The notes under the pieces: generated by a model
The model's input: the letters and a program-made list of their open reading frames with translations, nothing else
The model's database searches: none
Told to the model about the DNA's origin: nothing
Source of the DNA: Comamonadaceae bacterium
Lineage (GTDB): Bacteria; Pseudomonadota; Gammaproteobacteria; Burkholderiales; Burkholderiaceae_C
Reading direction: 5' to 3'
Length of the DNA: 43,312 nucleotides
Assembly (NCBI GenBank): GCA_008080595.1
Contig: VIKI01000066.1
Location: 1 to 43,312 of the forward strand
Shown: one piece after another, positions 8,916 through 17,809 of the stretch
Layout: every line of letters begins with the position of its first letter
How positions within the stretch are numbered: the stretch's first letter is position 1
Translations under genes and position numbers: made by a program

Positions 8916-10343
8916 ATGAAAAAATCCAACACATCTTCTCGCACGCGGGCGACAAGTCGCCCATCAGCCCCTTCTGCAGCCCAGGCTGACAAGGGTTTTG
9001 CCTACAGTCGGGTCTTTTTTGAGGGTCTGGTGGACAGTGCTTTGCTGCATGCCCAAAAACTGGGTGCGACCGATGCTGCAGCACAGGCCTCTGAGGGCTG
9101 CGGCCTGAGTGTCTCGGTACGCAAGGGTGAACTGGAGAATGTGGAGCGCAATCGCGACAAATCCCTGGGCATTACCGTTCACGTGGGGCAGCGCCGGGGC
9201 AATGCCAGTACCTCGGATTTTTCCCAGGCGGCGATAGAGCAAGCCGTGCAGGCCGCATTTGACATTGCCCGGTTTACCGCCGAAGACCCATTTGCTGCGC
9301 TGCCCGATGAGGCCGACATTGCCCAGCCGCAAGAGCAGCGCACCGATCTGGAGCTGTTTTTTCCCTGGGAAGTCACCAGCGAACAGGCTGCGCAAATTGC
9401 ATTGGCAACCGAAGCTGCCGCCATGCAGGTGGACAAGCGGATTACCAACAGCGAGGGGGCATCGGTGTCGGCCCAGCAATCACACTTCTTCAGTGCGCAT
9501 ACACATGGGTTTCGAGGGGGTTACGCCAGCTCACGCCATTCGTTGTCGGTGTCGCCAATTGCCGGCAAAGGTGACGACATGCAGCGCGACTACTGGTACA
9601 GCTCGCAGCGGGATGCCGCTGAGCTGGCAACGCCAGAGGCGGTCGGGCGTTATGCGGCCGAACGTGCTTTGAGTCGCTTGAAAGCGCGCAAAATCGCCAC
9701 CACCGAATGTCCGGTGTTGTTTGAGTCTCCACTGGCTGCAGGCTTGCTGGGCAGTTTTGTTCAGGCGATCAGCGGCGGTGCTTTGTACCGCAAAAGCAGT
9801 TTTTTGATGAACAGCTTGGGCAAGCAAGTGTGGCCCAAGCACATTGACATTCTGGAAGACCCGTTTGTCAAACGCGGCAAAGGCAGTTCACCGTTTGATG
9901 ATGAGGGTGTGCGTGTACAGGCCCGCAGCGTGGTTGAAGCTGGCAAGGTGCAGGGCTATTTTTTGGGCAGTTACTCGGCGCGCAAACTCGGCATGAAAAC
10001 CACCGGCAATGCAGGTGGTTCGCATAATCTGACGCTCACCTCACGCCTGACCCGAGCCGGTGATGACCTGGAGGCCATGCTGGAAAAGTTGGGCACCGGT
10101 TTGCTGGTGACCGAGTTGATGGGCAGCGGTGTGAACTACGTCACCGGCGACTATTCGCGCGGGGCCAGCGGTTTTTGGGTGGAAAAAGGCCGCATTGTCT
10201 ACCCGGTGCATGAGATCACGATTGCGGGCAACATGAAAACCATGCTCAAAGAGATTGTGGCCGTGGGCGCAGACAGCTACAACCATGGCGCCAAATCGGT
10301 GGGGTCAATCCTGATCAAACGCATGAAGGTGGCGGGCAGCTGA
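8916..10343 (+). CDS. pmbA: Metalloprotease PmbA (TldE)
   Basis: Partner of TldD in a heterodimeric metalloprotease that processes small peptides (microcin B17 maturation, CcdA antitoxin turnover in E. coli). 475 residues. Recognised from CGLSVSVRKGELENVERNRDKSLG near the start, then VGRYAAERALSRLKARK, GALYRKSSFLMNSLGKQVWP, and the C-terminal GTGLLVTELMGSGVNYVTGDYSRGASGFWVE. The E subunit lacks the HExxxH zinc site of TldD, and none is visible here. I chose the ATG at 8916. The first 25 residues are Ser/Thr/Arg-rich and probably disordered. Its partner tldD is not in the window. Confidence 0.94.
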   Translation: MKKSNTSSRTRATSRPSAPSAAQADKGFAYSRVFFEGLVDSALLHAQKLGATDAAAQASEGCGLSVSVRKGELENVERNRDKSLGITVHVGQRRGNASTSDFSQAAIEQAVQAAFDIARFTAEDPFAALPDEADIAQPQEQRTDLELFFPWEVTSEQAAQIALATEAAAMQVDKRITNSEGASVSAQQSHFFSAHTHGFRGGYASSRHSLSVSPIAGKGDDMQRDYWYSSQRDAAELATPEAVGRYAAERALSRLKARKIATTECPVLFESPLAAGLLGSFVQAISGGALYRKSSFLMNSLGKQVWPKHIDILEDPFVKRGKGSSPFDDEGVRVQARSVVEAGKVQGYFLGSYSARKLGMKTTGNAGGSHNLTLTSRLTRAGDDLEAMLEKLGTGLLVTELMGSGVNYVTGDYSRGASGFWVEKGRIVYPVHEITIAGNMKTMLKEIVAVGADSYNHGAKSVGSILIKRMKVAGS

Positions 10344-10366
10344 AGGCCGCTCAAACACCCAAGGAC

Positions 10367-11725
10367 ATGACCATGGCTCATTTTTTTCGTCGACTTGTGT
10401 CCAAGATGTTGGGCCAATCCACTTTGCAGCCTGAGGTGGCGGCCTATCTGCAGGGCAGCACCGCTGCGCCAGACCAGTTGCCAGAGGCCGAGAAAGATGC
10501 CGTGATTCAGGCACTGGGACCACGGCGGCCTTTGATTGCCGCAGATGGCAGCATTGCGGGCTTTGAATTTTGCATTGACAGCGCTGTGCTCGCACGTTTG
10601 GTGCAACGCCCAGATCACCGTGGCTGGTCGGCTCAAGTGGCCAGGGTGTTGACATCGGCGCGGCTGACGGCTCATACCGGGCGTGTCGGCTTTGCCCGCT
10701 TGCCGATGAACTGGTTGGTGTATGCCGTAGAAGCAGACCTTTGTCCAGGTGTCTGGATTGGTCTGGATCCCACCGTGGGTGAGCCTGATCAATTTGTGTT
10801 GTCGCCTGAAGTGACATATGCGGTGAAGACCTTGCGTGCAAGTGGGGTGCAAGTGGGCTGGGATATGTCGGTGATGTCTCTTGTGCGTCGTGATTTTTTG
10901 TTGCTGCATCAGGGGCAGCAACCGATCGGGCAACTGCTGAAAGGTCGTTCCAGTTGGCCTGGTGAACTGCGCAGACTTGACATACTGATGACGGATATCG
11001 GCAGTCTGGAAAACCTGGAAATGGCGTTGGAACAGGGGGTCAAGTTTGCTTGCGGAGCCCTGGCTCCAATGGCGGGCAGCCCCGACCATGAGGTGCGTGA
11101 GTTTTTACCTGTTCCGCCCGAAATGCAGCGTGTGGCTGTGTTGCTCAATCAATTGGTGACGGGCACGGAGACGGGGGCCATCGTGAGCAGCATCAAGGGT
11201 GATGTGGGTATATCGCTGCGTTTGCTCAAACGCATCAACAATGCCAGTTATGCCCAACTGATGCCGGACTCAGACATTGAGCATGCGGTGATGTTGTTGG
11301 GGCGCAATGAGTTGTACCGCTGGTTGTCCATGCTGCTGGTGCAGTTTGCCGGGCATCGCAAGGCATCTTCTGCGTTACAGGAAATCACCCTGTGGCGCGC
11401 ACGTTTGCTGGAGTTGCTGGCGCTTGAGTGCCATGAAGACAAGCCTGGACAATTTTTCACGTTGGGGCTGGCTTCCATGCTGAGCGTGCTGCTGAAAATC
11501 AGCCCGCAGGATGTGGTGACCATGCTGAATCTCCCAGAGCCGGCGCGTCTTGCCCTGCTGGAGCAAACCGGCCCGTGGGCAGACTATCTGCGAATTCTTG
11601 AACGGGTTGAACGCCAGCAGCTTGAAGACTCTGATGCGCCTGTATCCCGCTGGGGTGATGCCACCCAGGTGTTGGCACTCTCCGATCAAGCCTGGGCTTG
11701 GGCGAGTGCCCAAAATAAAAGTTAA
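10367..11725 (+). CDS. HDOD-domain signalling protein with degenerate EAL-like N-terminal part
   Basis: 452 residues. The N-terminal half (about 50–230) has the layout of an EAL phosphodiesterase domain (opening PLIAADGSIAGFEFCID, ending EQGVKFACGALA), but the catalytic Glu-x-Leu and metal residues are missing, so it should not cut cyclic-di-GMP. The C-terminal half (about 250–400) is an HDOD domain: ILLKRINNASY-like KRINNASYAQLMPDSDIEHA and AVMLLGRNELYRWLSML. This two-part architecture occurs in YuxH-like proteins. It follows pmbA by 23 bases with a purine-rich AAGG before the ATG. It converges on the aap operon over a hairpin. Role unknown; signalling is inferred from the domains. Confidence 0.8.
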   Translation: MTMAHFFRRLVSKMLGQSTLQPEVAAYLQGSTAAPDQLPEAEKDAVIQALGPRRPLIAADGSIAGFEFCIDSAVLARLVQRPDHRGWSAQVARVLTSARLTAHTGRVGFARLPMNWLVYAVEADLCPGVWIGLDPTVGEPDQFVLSPEVTYAVKTLRASGVQVGWDMSVMSLVRRDFLLLHQGQQPIGQLLKGRSSWPGELRRLDILMTDIGSLENLEMALEQGVKFACGALAPMAGSPDHEVREFLPVPPEMQRVAVLLNQLVTGTETGAIVSSIKGDVGISLRLLKRINNASYAQLMPDSDIEHAVMLLGRNELYRWLSMLLVQFAGHRKASSALQEITLWRARLLELLALECHEDKPGQFFTLGLASMLSVLLKISPQDVVTMLNLPEPARLALLEQTGPWADYLRILERVERQQLEDSDAPVSRWGDATQVLALSDQAWAWASAQNKS

Positions 11726-11728
11726 TAA

Positions 11729-11777
11729 TGCCTCTGGCGCTTGATGGTATTGCCTAAGCAGCTATTTTTTGTATAGC
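11729..11777 (-). repeat. Dispersed 49-nt element, copy 2 (between HDOD gene and aapP)
   Basis: Intergenic copy on the minus strand. First stem GCTAT, 7-nt loop ACAAAAA, ATAGC, then TGCTT; it ends AAGCGCCAGAGGCA. Together with flanking bases it makes the long hairpin described as the terminator below. Confidence 0.8.
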
Positions 11778-11785
11778 TACTTAGG
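11753..11785. terminator. Hairpin between convergent genes, possible bidirectional terminator
   Basis: Arms at 11753–11765 and 11773–11785 pair over 13 bases with one mismatch around a T-rich loop. It lies between the stops of the HDOD gene (rightward) and aapP (leftward). No strong U-tract follows on either side, so termination is an inference from position. Confidence 0.45.
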
Positions 11786-11803
11786 ACTCCATGGTGGGTG
11801 GAG

Positions 11804-12559
11804 TTAGTGACCCAAAATCTTCGACAAGAAGTCTTTGGAGCGATCACTTTGCGGGTTGTTGAAGAAGTCGTGCGGGTTGTTTTGCTCGACGATCTGGCCC
11901 TGATCCATGAAGATCACGCGGTCGGCCACGGCTTTGGCAAAACCCATTTCGTGGGTTACGCAGAGCATGGTGATGCCCTGGTCGGCCATGGCGATCATCA
12001 CGTCCAGCACTTCCTTGATCATCTCAGGGTCAAGTGCCGAAGTGGGCTCGTCAAACAGCATGATCTTGGGTTTCAGGCACAGGGCGCGGGCAATCGCCAC
12101 ACGCTGCTGCTGGCCGCCGGAGAGTTGCAGCGGGTATTTGCCAGCCTGCTCGGCAATACGCACGCGCTTGAGTTGCTCCATGGCCTTTTCTTCGGCTTCT
12201 TTCTTGGGCATCTTGCCGACCCACATGGGCGAGAGCGTCAGGTTTTCCAGCACAGTCAGGTGGGGGAACAGGTTGAACTGCTGGAACACCATGCCGACTT
12301 CCTTGCGCACCTGGTCGATGGCCTTGACATCGTCGGTCAGCTCGATGCCATCGACGATCAGGTGGCCTTGTTGGTGCTCTTCAAGCCGGTTGATGCAGCG
12401 GATGAGTGTGGATTTGCCGGAGCCGGAGGGCCCGCAGATGACAATACGTTCGCCCTTGGCGACGCTCAGGTCAATGTCGCGCAGCACGTGAAAGTTGTTG
12501 CCGTACCACTTGTTGACTTTGTCAAAGGTGATGATGGGGGTTGGGTTGGTTTCAGCCAT
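11804..12559 (-). CDS. aapP: General L-amino-acid ABC transporter, ATP-binding subunit
   Basis: Cytoplasmic ATPase that powers amino-acid uptake with AapQ/AapM. 251 residues. Walker [10 protein letters not shown] at 43–51, Q-loop at about 93, signature LSGGQQQR at 146–153, Walker B IMLFDE at 166–171, H-loop at VTHE (201–204). It is the last gene of the leftward aapJQMP operon, 84 bases after the aapM stop, a gap in which I see nothing structured. GlnQ-type polar amino-acid ATPases look alike; the operon context favours AapP. Start ATG at 12559. Confidence 0.93.
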   Translation of the reverse strand: MAETNPTPIITFDKVNKWYGNNFHVLRDIDLSVAKGERIVICGPSGSGKSTLIRCINRLEEHQQGHLIVDGIELTDDVKAIDQVRKEVGMVFQQFNLFPHLTVLENLTLSPMWVGKMPKKEAEEKAMEQLKRVRIAEQAGKYPLQLSGGQQQRVAIARALCLKPKIMLFDEPTSALDPEMIKEVLDVMIAMADQGITMLCVTHEMGFAKAVADRVIFMDQGQIVEQNNPHDFFNNPQSDRSKDFLSKILGH

Positions 12560-12643
12560 GATCGAATTCTGATGAATGTGAAGGGGTTAATCAGTTGAGG
12601 ACAGAGCTTGCTCATTTCATGTAGCGGCGGTCTGTCCCGCAAG

Positions 12644-13759
12644 TTATCTCAATTTGCTCTTGTTGACTTGTTTCTCAACCCAGTGGCTGTAACGCGACAT
12701 GGAGAAGCAGAACGCAAAGTAAATCAGGGCAATGAAGAAGTAGCCTTCCATCACGAAGGGCCGCCAGTTGGCATCGGAGTTCAGCGCCAGCTTCATGGCA
12801 CCTGTCAGCTCGTACAAGCTCACGATGGTGACCAGTGAGGTGTCTTTGAAGGTCGAGATGAAGTTGTTCATGATGCCCGGTACCACCATGGCCAGGGCCT
12901 GGGGCAGCACAATCTTGCGCTGGGTTTGCCAGTACGACAGGCCCAGCGTGGCCGCTGCTTCAACCTGGCCTTTGGGAATGGCTTGCAGACCACCGCGAAT
13001 CACCTCGGCCATGTAGGCCGCAGCAAACAGGGTGATGCCCACCAGCACCCGCAACAACACGTCAATTTGTGTGCCTTGGGGCATGAACAGCGGGAACATG
13101 AACGAGGCCATGAACAGCACCGAGATCAGTGGCACGCCGCGAATCAGCTCGACATAAATGGTGCAAAAGCTGCGAATGGCGGGCAGCTTGGAGCGCCGCC
13201 CCAGGGCCACCACCAGTGCAATCGGAAAACACAGCACCAGGGAGATGGAGGACAGCAACAGCGTCAGCGGCAGGCCACCCCAGCGGTCGGTTTCCACCTT
13301 GGTCATGCCCAGGGTGTTGCCATACATCAGCGTGAAGAACACGGCCATCACCACCAGCCACAGCACCGGCAGCCAGGCTTTCCAGCACATACGCATGCAG
13401 CTGGCCACCAGCAGGCTGATCAGCAGCGCGGTGGCCACCAGCGGCCGCCAGTGTTCTTCAAACGGGTAACGGCCAAAGATGATGACACGGTATTTTTCGG
13501 TGATCACGCCCCAGCAGGCCCCTGCGCCCTCGGCACGGCAGGCCTCGTAACTGGCTGACCAGACGGCCTTGAACAGTGCCCAGTTCAGCATCTGAGGCAC
13601 CAGCCACAGCAGCACTGCGCCGATGGTGACGGTAGCCAGCGTGGTTTTCCAGTCGGCCATCAAGTTGGATTTGACCCAGGCTACCGGGCCTTCTGTGTTG
13701 ACGGGGGCCGGACGCGGCGCAATGGGTTGGAAAACGGTGGTATTCATGGTGTTGCTCAT
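12644..13759 (-). CDS. aapM: General L-amino-acid ABC transporter permease
   Basis: Inner-membrane permease of about 371 residues with an N-terminal cytoplasmic stretch and about eight predicted membrane segments. The binding-protein-dependent transport domain is in the C-terminal half: YVELIRGVPLISVLFMASFMFPL, then AEVIRGGLQAIPKGQVEAAATLGLS, the EAA loop that docks the ATPase. The large periplasmic insert with cysteines (EACRAEGAGACWGV) fits AapM. It starts two bases past the aapQ stop, so the two are coupled. A second ATG four codons in (MNTTVF) is possible. Confidence 0.92.
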   Translation of the reverse strand: MSNTMNTTVFQPIAPRPAPVNTEGPVAWVKSNLMADWKTTLATVTIGAVLLWLVPQMLNWALFKAVWSASYEACRAEGAGACWGVITEKYRVIIFGRYPFEEHWRPLVATALLISLLVASCMRMCWKAWLPVLWLVVMAVFFTLMYGNTLGMTKVETDRWGGLPLTLLLSSISLVLCFPIALVVALGRRSKLPAIRSFCTIYVELIRGVPLISVLFMASFMFPLFMPQGTQIDVLLRVLVGITLFAAAYMAEVIRGGLQAIPKGQVEAAATLGLSYWQTQRKIVLPQALAMVVPGIMNNFISTFKDTSLVTIVSLYELTGAMKLALNSDANWRPFVMEGYFFIALIYFAFCFSMSRYSHWVEKQVNKSKLR

Positions 13760-13760
13760 T

Positions 13761-14936
13761 TCAGCGCTCCTTGATCGCCGAGCGGCTGTTGTACCAGTTC
13801 ATCAGCAGCGCTGTGCCCAGGGAGGTGCTCAGGTAAACCAGCATGACGATCGAGATGCACTCGACAGCGCGGCCAGTCTGGTTGAGCGCGGTGTTGGCGA
13901 TGGACACCACATCAGGGTAGCCAATGGCCACCGCCAGTGATGAGTTTTTGGTCAGATTCAGGTATTGGTTGGTCAGGGGTGGAATGATCACGCGCAGTGC
14001 TTGCGGCAGCATCACCAGGCGCATTTCCTGGGTGCGGTTCAAGCCCAGGGCGGAGGCGGCTTCACCTTGGCCCCGTGCCACTGAGGAGATGCCGCCACGA
14101 ATCACTTCGGCAATGAAGGATGCGGTGTAAAGCGTCAGACCCATCAGCACGGCCAGGAATTCGGGGGTGAGGGCACCACCGTTTTCAATGGCAAAGTCGC
14201 CTTTGATCGGACGGTTGAATTCCGTGGGGGCTCCACCGAGAGCCCAGCCCGCCAGACTGGCCAGAAGCACAATCACCAGCGGCATGATCACCATGCTGCC
14301 GGGTTTGCCGGTGGCTTCAAATTTGGCCACGGCCCAGCGGCGATAGAACCAGCCCAGCAACACGCCGGGCAGCAGCCCATAGGCAGCCCAGAGCTGGCCA
14401 GTGCCCCATACGGGAATCGGGAAGTTCAGGCCGCCTTTGCTCAGGAAAAATGGCCCCACAGTCCAGGCGCTGTCAGTGGCAGGCAGCACCTCGGTCAGCA
14501 CCACGTACCACAGCAGCAATTGCAGCAGCACCGGGATGTTGCGGAAGAATTCAACGTAGCACAGACACAGTCCGCGTACCAAGGCGTTGCGCGAGAAGCG
14601 GCCTACGCCCAGCATGGTGCCCAGCAGCGTTGCCAGGATGATGCCGACCACGGCCACCCGCAAGGTGTTGGTTACGCCGACCAGAAAGGCTTGCAAATAG
14701 GACTCGCCGGAGTCGAAAGGGTAAAGGCTTTCGCCGATGTCAAAGCCGGCTGCTTGTGTCAAAAAATCAAAGCCGCTCTTGATGCCACGCGCCTGCATGT
14801 TGGCCAGCGTGTTGTGGATCAGAAACCATGCCACTGCGGCAATGGCAGCCATTGCAACTACTTGGTAGACGATGCCTCTGAATGCCTGGCTGCGCCAGGA
14901 CCAACTATTTTTTGGGGGAGGAGATTGTGGGTTCAT
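13761..14936 (-). CDS. aapQ: General L-amino-acid ABC transporter permease
   Basis: Partner permease of AapM, 391 residues with about eight membrane helices. C-terminal transport domain with EFFRNIPVLLQLLLWYVVL and the EAA loop AEVIRGGISSVARGQGEAASALGL. I start it at the ATG at 14936 (MNPQSPPPK); the longer frame to 15014 crosses a strong hairpin and is not conserved-looking. The gene lies downstream of aapJ across that hairpin, a common arrangement where the binding-protein gene is expressed above the membrane subunits. Confidence 0.92.
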   Translation of the reverse strand: MNPQSPPPKNSWSWRSQAFRGIVYQVVAMAAIAAVAWFLIHNTLANMQARGIKSGFDFLTQAAGFDIGESLYPFDSGESYLQAFLVGVTNTLRVAVVGIILATLLGTMLGVGRFSRNALVRGLCLCYVEFFRNIPVLLQLLLWYVVLTEVLPATDSAWTVGPFFLSKGGLNFPIPVWGTGQLWAAYGLLPGVLLGWFYRRWAVAKFEATGKPGSMVIMPLVIVLLASLAGWALGGAPTEFNRPIKGDFAIENGGALTPEFLAVLMGLTLYTASFIAEVIRGGISSVARGQGEAASALGLNRTQEMRLVMLPQALRVIIPPLTNQYLNLTKNSSLAVAIGYPDVVSIANTALNQTGRAVECISIVMLVYLSTSLGTALLMNWYNSRSAIKER

Positions 14937-15004
14937 TGTGCTTGGGGGCCGTGGGATGGCGGGAGAAAACACATGGAGTGCGCCGGATCTGGCGCGTAAA
15001 AAGA

Positions 15005-15044
15005 AGCGCCGCATGAATCGCTGTGAGCGACATCAGGCGGCGCT
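15005..15044. other. Long stem-loop between aapJ and aapQ
   Basis: An 8-bp outer stem (15005–15012 with 15037–15044, AGCGCCGC/GCGGCGCT), a 3-bp middle stem (15014–15016 with 15033–15035) and a 5-bp inner stem (15018–15022 with 15026–15030) around GTG. There is no U-tract, so it is more likely an mRNA-stabilising or attenuating hairpin that raises aapJ over aapQMP than a full terminator. Confidence 0.6.
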
Positions 15045-15064
15045 GGTTGCGCTAGGCGTGTGGA

Positions 15065-16089
15065 TTAACGAATCGGGTAGGCATACATCAGACCACCCTT
15101 GTTCCACTGGTTGTTGGCACCACGGGGCAGGCCCAAGGCAGATTTGGGGCCGACGTTACGCTCAAAGATTTCACCGTAGTTGCCGGTGGCCTTGATGGCA
15201 CGGGCCATCCATTCTTTGTCCAGGCCCAGCAGTTTGCCAGTGTCATCAGAGACACCCAGAATACGCTTGACGACGGGGTCGGTGCTGGAGGCCTTGAGGG
15301 CATCCACATTGGCTTGGGTGATGCCGTATTCTTCAGATTCCAGCAGGCCATGGATCGTCCACTTGACAATGGCAAACCACTCGTCATCACCACGGCGCAC
15401 CATGGGGCCCAGGGGTTCTTTGGAGATCAGCTCGGGCAGGATGACGTGGTCAGCAGGTACCTTGGCAACCTTGTTGCGGGTAGAGGCCAGGCCGGAGGCA
15501 TCGGTGGTGTAGGCAATACAACGACCGGTGAAGTAGGCGTTTTCAGCGGCTTCGAGCTGTTCAAACACCACAGGCTTGATGCCCAGGCCATTGGCCTTGG
15601 AGTAGTCGGTCAGGTTTTTCTCGGTGGTGGTGCCAGATTGCACACACACGGTTTGGCCCTTGAGCTGCTTGGCGCTCTTGATCTTGCTCTTGACTGGCAC
15701 CATGAAGCCTTGGCCGTCATAGTAGGTGACACCAGTGACGTGCAGGCCCAAAGAGGCATCACGGGTCAGGGAGAAGGTGGTGTTGCGCGACAACACGTCC
15801 ACTTCGCCAGATTGCAGTGCGGTGAAACGCTGTTGCGCGTTCAGGGGCACGTATTTGACTTTTTCGGCATCACCCAGGGTGGCGGCAGCCATGGCGCGGC
15901 ACATGTCCACATCCAGGCCAGACCACTTGCCAGCTGAGTCGGCTGCACCAAAACCAGCCAAACCGCGCACACCACTTGCCCGCGAGCCTTGATGCCATCG
16001 AGTGTTTTTCCTGCATGAGCGGGCAAGGCCGCCAGAGTGCCCAGGGCGGCAGCAATCACCGCCAGTGTTTTTACTTGATTTATGCGCAT
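15065..16089 (-). pseudogene. aapJ: General L-amino-acid ABC transporter, periplasmic binding protein, frameshifted
   Basis: Family 3 solute-binding protein that delivers amino acids to AapQM. The ATG at 16089, after a GGAG about ten bases upstream, opens a signal peptide (VIAAALGTLAALPAHA) and then KTLDGIKARGQVVC. The frame is then lost near 15966. The rest, GLAGFGAADSAGKWSGLD through TTEKNLTDYSKANG to the TAA, is intact in another frame. The span is 1025 nt; adding ten bases gives 1035, a normal 344-residue gene, and ten bases is just what the usual CGVNTGLAGF junction would need. I therefore infer a 10-nt deletion. Without this protein the transporter would not work, so either the lesion is recent or it is a sequence error. 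Confidence 0.87.
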
Positions 16090-16449
16090 ATTTTCGACTC
16101 CAGTTGATAAAAGTAAAAGAGAAAATTCTAATGTTGATGGGACAAACGACAGAATCAACAAGATTGGCACTGTAACAGTGCGAAACAGTGCCTATCCTAC
16201 GGGTTTACGCTTGCGTTATATGCAATTTGCGCATAACCTCATTCGAGCCACTTACGTTGAAATTACAAGCAGTTATCGTGCCATGGTTACTCAACATGCG
16301 GCAACATGAGCCCCTTTTGCCGGTTTGGACTCAAGAGGTCGTCGAGATCGCTGGATGCATGCGCTACCATGCTGATGTGGTTTATAAAATCAATGATTAT
16401 TTTTGCCTCTAAGGCAATAGATGCAAGTACTTAAAGCTATCAATTTGAT
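16090..16449. other. 360-bp divergent intergenic region, aapJ / serine hydrolase
   Basis: Holds the control region of the aap operon (leftward) and of the hydrolase gene (rightward). I see the palindrome at 16167–16181 and the dispersed element at its right edge. Leftward, TTGATT with AACATT 17 bases on is a weak candidate promoter for aapJ. No sigma-54 (GG-N10-GC) promoter was found by eye. No small gene is convincing. Confidence 0.5.
16167..16181. promoter_or_regulatory. NtrC-like palindrome upstream of aapJ
   Basis: GCACT-GTAAC-AGTGC, a perfect 15-bp palindrome (7-bp arms around one base), matching the NtrC half-site pattern GCACY-N5-RGTGC. It lies 78 bases before the aapJ start. A further ACAGTGCC at 16185–16192 can pair with GGCACTGT at 16166–16173. 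Aap uptake systems are nitrogen-controlled in rhizobia, so an NtrC site is plausible, but with no sigma-54 promoter seen it may belong to another regulator. Confidence 0.4.
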
Positions 16450-16452
16450 ATG
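16404..16452 (-). repeat. Dispersed 49-nt element, copy 3 (before serine hydrolase)
   Basis: Diverged minus-strand copy: CATAT, 7-nt loop, ATAGC, then a weak second part ending TTAGAGGCA. Its outer end contains the ATG of the downstream hydrolase gene (16450). Confidence 0.55.
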
Positions 16453-17640
16453 ACTCTTGAACAAATCAACCCGGAAAAAGTGGGCCTGTGTCCACAGCGT
16501 ATGCAGCGGTTAATGGATGTATTACAAGCAGAGGTAGATAAAAAACGACTACCTGGAGCGGTGGCTGTGGTGGCACGCCATGGGCAATTGGCTTTGTTTG
16601 AGAGCGTAGGTCAGCTCAATCCTGCCACCGGCACAACCATGATGCATGATGCCCGTTTTCGGATTTATTCAATGACCAAGCCGATTGTTTCGGTGGCGGC
16701 CATGATGTTGATGGAAGAGGGGCAACTGCTGCTGGCTGACCCGGTGTCACGCTACTTGCCCGAATTTGGTGCGCAACAAGTCGCTACTTTGGTGGATGGA
16801 GCACTTCAAATGAGGAGCGTTAGCCAACCCGCCACACTGCATGATTTGTTACGCCATACCGCAGGCATGACGTATGAATTTCTTGGCTCGACCCCGGTGC
16901 AGCGTCAATACACACAACTGCGCCTGGGTTCGCGGGAGCGGAGCTTGGCTGACTTTACCCAGCAATTGGCGAGCTTGCCGTTGATCTTTGAGCCAGGCAG
17001 CGCTTTTGAATACAGTCGCGCCACCGACGTGCTGGGGCGGGTCATTGAAGTGGTTTCTGGGCAGAGTCTGGAAAGTTTCCTGCAAGAGCGAATTCTCGAG
17101 CCATTGGGTATGCGGCACACGGCTTTTCATGTAGCTGAGCAACACCATGAATGGATTGCCGAGCCTTTTGCACGGGATCCTGATGGTGGGGTTCAAATGC
17201 GCGTGATGGATGTGCGCACTCAGGCTGCAATGGCTTCCGGGGGAGGCGGGTTGACCTCTACCGCCATGGATTACGCCCGGTTTTTGCAGTTCATGCTCAA
17301 CCGTGGCGAGTTGGGTGGGGTGCGTCTGCTGGGGGCGCGAACCGTTGACTTCATGACCACCGACCATTTGGGTGAACTGGCAGTGTTCAGCCCTGGCTCG
17401 CGTTCGTTGTTGCCTGCCGGGCACGGTTTTGGCTTGGGTTTTGCGGTGCGTAAACACTTGGGTGTGGCCACAGTGCCTGGTTCAGCAGGAACTTATTTTT
17501 GGGCTGGTTTGGCGGGCACCACTTTTTTTGTTGATCCTGCACTGGATCTGTTTGGCATTTTGATGCTGCAAGCACCCAATCAGCGCGAGTATTACCGCAT
17601 GTTATTTCGCAATATGGTGTATGCAGCGGTGTTGGAATGA
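16450..17640 (+). CDS. Beta-lactamase-fold serine hydrolase (EstB-like esterase)
   Basis: 396 residues of the class C beta-lactamase/penicillin-binding-protein-like family. Nucleophile motif SMTK at 74–77 (SxxK), tyrosine motif Y188-S-R in FEYSRATDVLGRVIE, and C-terminal GHGFGLGFAV. No signal peptide, so it is likely cytoplasmic, which fits esterases such as EstB better than a resistance beta-lactamase. The active site of such enzymes cleaves esters or amides; the substrate is unknown. Start ATG lies at the end of a repeat copy, with no clear ribosome site in front of it. Stands alone between the aap promoter region and a lipoprotein gene. Confidence 0.85.
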   Translation: MTLEQINPEKVGLCPQRMQRLMDVLQAEVDKKRLPGAVAVVARHGQLALFESVGQLNPATGTTMMHDARFRIYSMTKPIVSVAAMMLMEEGQLLLADPVSRYLPEFGAQQVATLVDGALQMRSVSQPATLHDLLRHTAGMTYEFLGSTPVQRQYTQLRLGSRERSLADFTQQLASLPLIFEPGSAFEYSRATDVLGRVIEVVSGQSLESFLQERILEPLGMRHTAFHVAEQHHEWIAEPFARDPDGGVQMRVMDVRTQAAMASGGGGLTSTAMDYARFLQFMLNRGELGGVRLLGARTVDFMTTDHLGELAVFSPGSRSLLPAGHGFGLGFAVRKHLGVATVPGSAGTYFWAGLAGTTFFVDPALDLFGILMLQAPNQREYYRMLFRNMVYAAVLE

Positions 17641-17703
17641 TGCGATCAAACGGGTGAAACTGGACACCCATCGGGCCTGTGTGCAAGCCCTAAGGGTTTA
17701 CAC

Positions 17704-17709
17704 TACAAT
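17704..17709 (+). promoter_or_regulatory. Candidate -10 (TACAAT) for the small lipoprotein gene
   Basis: TACAAT is close to the sigma-70 -10 consensus. The -35 region 17 bases upstream (GTGCAA) is poor. If used, transcription would give a leader of about 90 nt carrying two hairpins. Confidence 0.3.
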
Positions 17710-17750
17710 AACGGGCTGAGCAAATAGCTGCAGAGTTATCTGCTTGGTCT

Positions 17751-17785
17751 TTGTGGATGACCACAAAACAATTTCCGGAAATTGT
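17751..17785 (+). promoter_or_regulatory. Paired palindromes in the leader of the small lipoprotein gene
   Basis: TTGTGG-ATGA-CCACAA (17751–17766) is followed one base later by an 18-bp perfect palindrome ACAATTTCCGGAAATTGT (17768–17785). The ATG of the lipoprotein gene is 24 bases further on. It could be an operator for a dimeric regulator or RNA structure controlling translation. I do not recognise the regulator. Confidence 0.5.
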
Positions 17786-17809
17786 CAACTTATTTAACTG
17801 GTATTTCAA

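Noticed and set aside
14937-15014. N-terminal extension of aapQ
   Set aside because: The extra residues cross a strong hairpin and are not protein-like; ATG at 14936 fits the family.
16160-16200. Sigma-54 promoter near the aap palindrome
   Set aside because: GG and GC pairs are not 10 bases apart on either strand.
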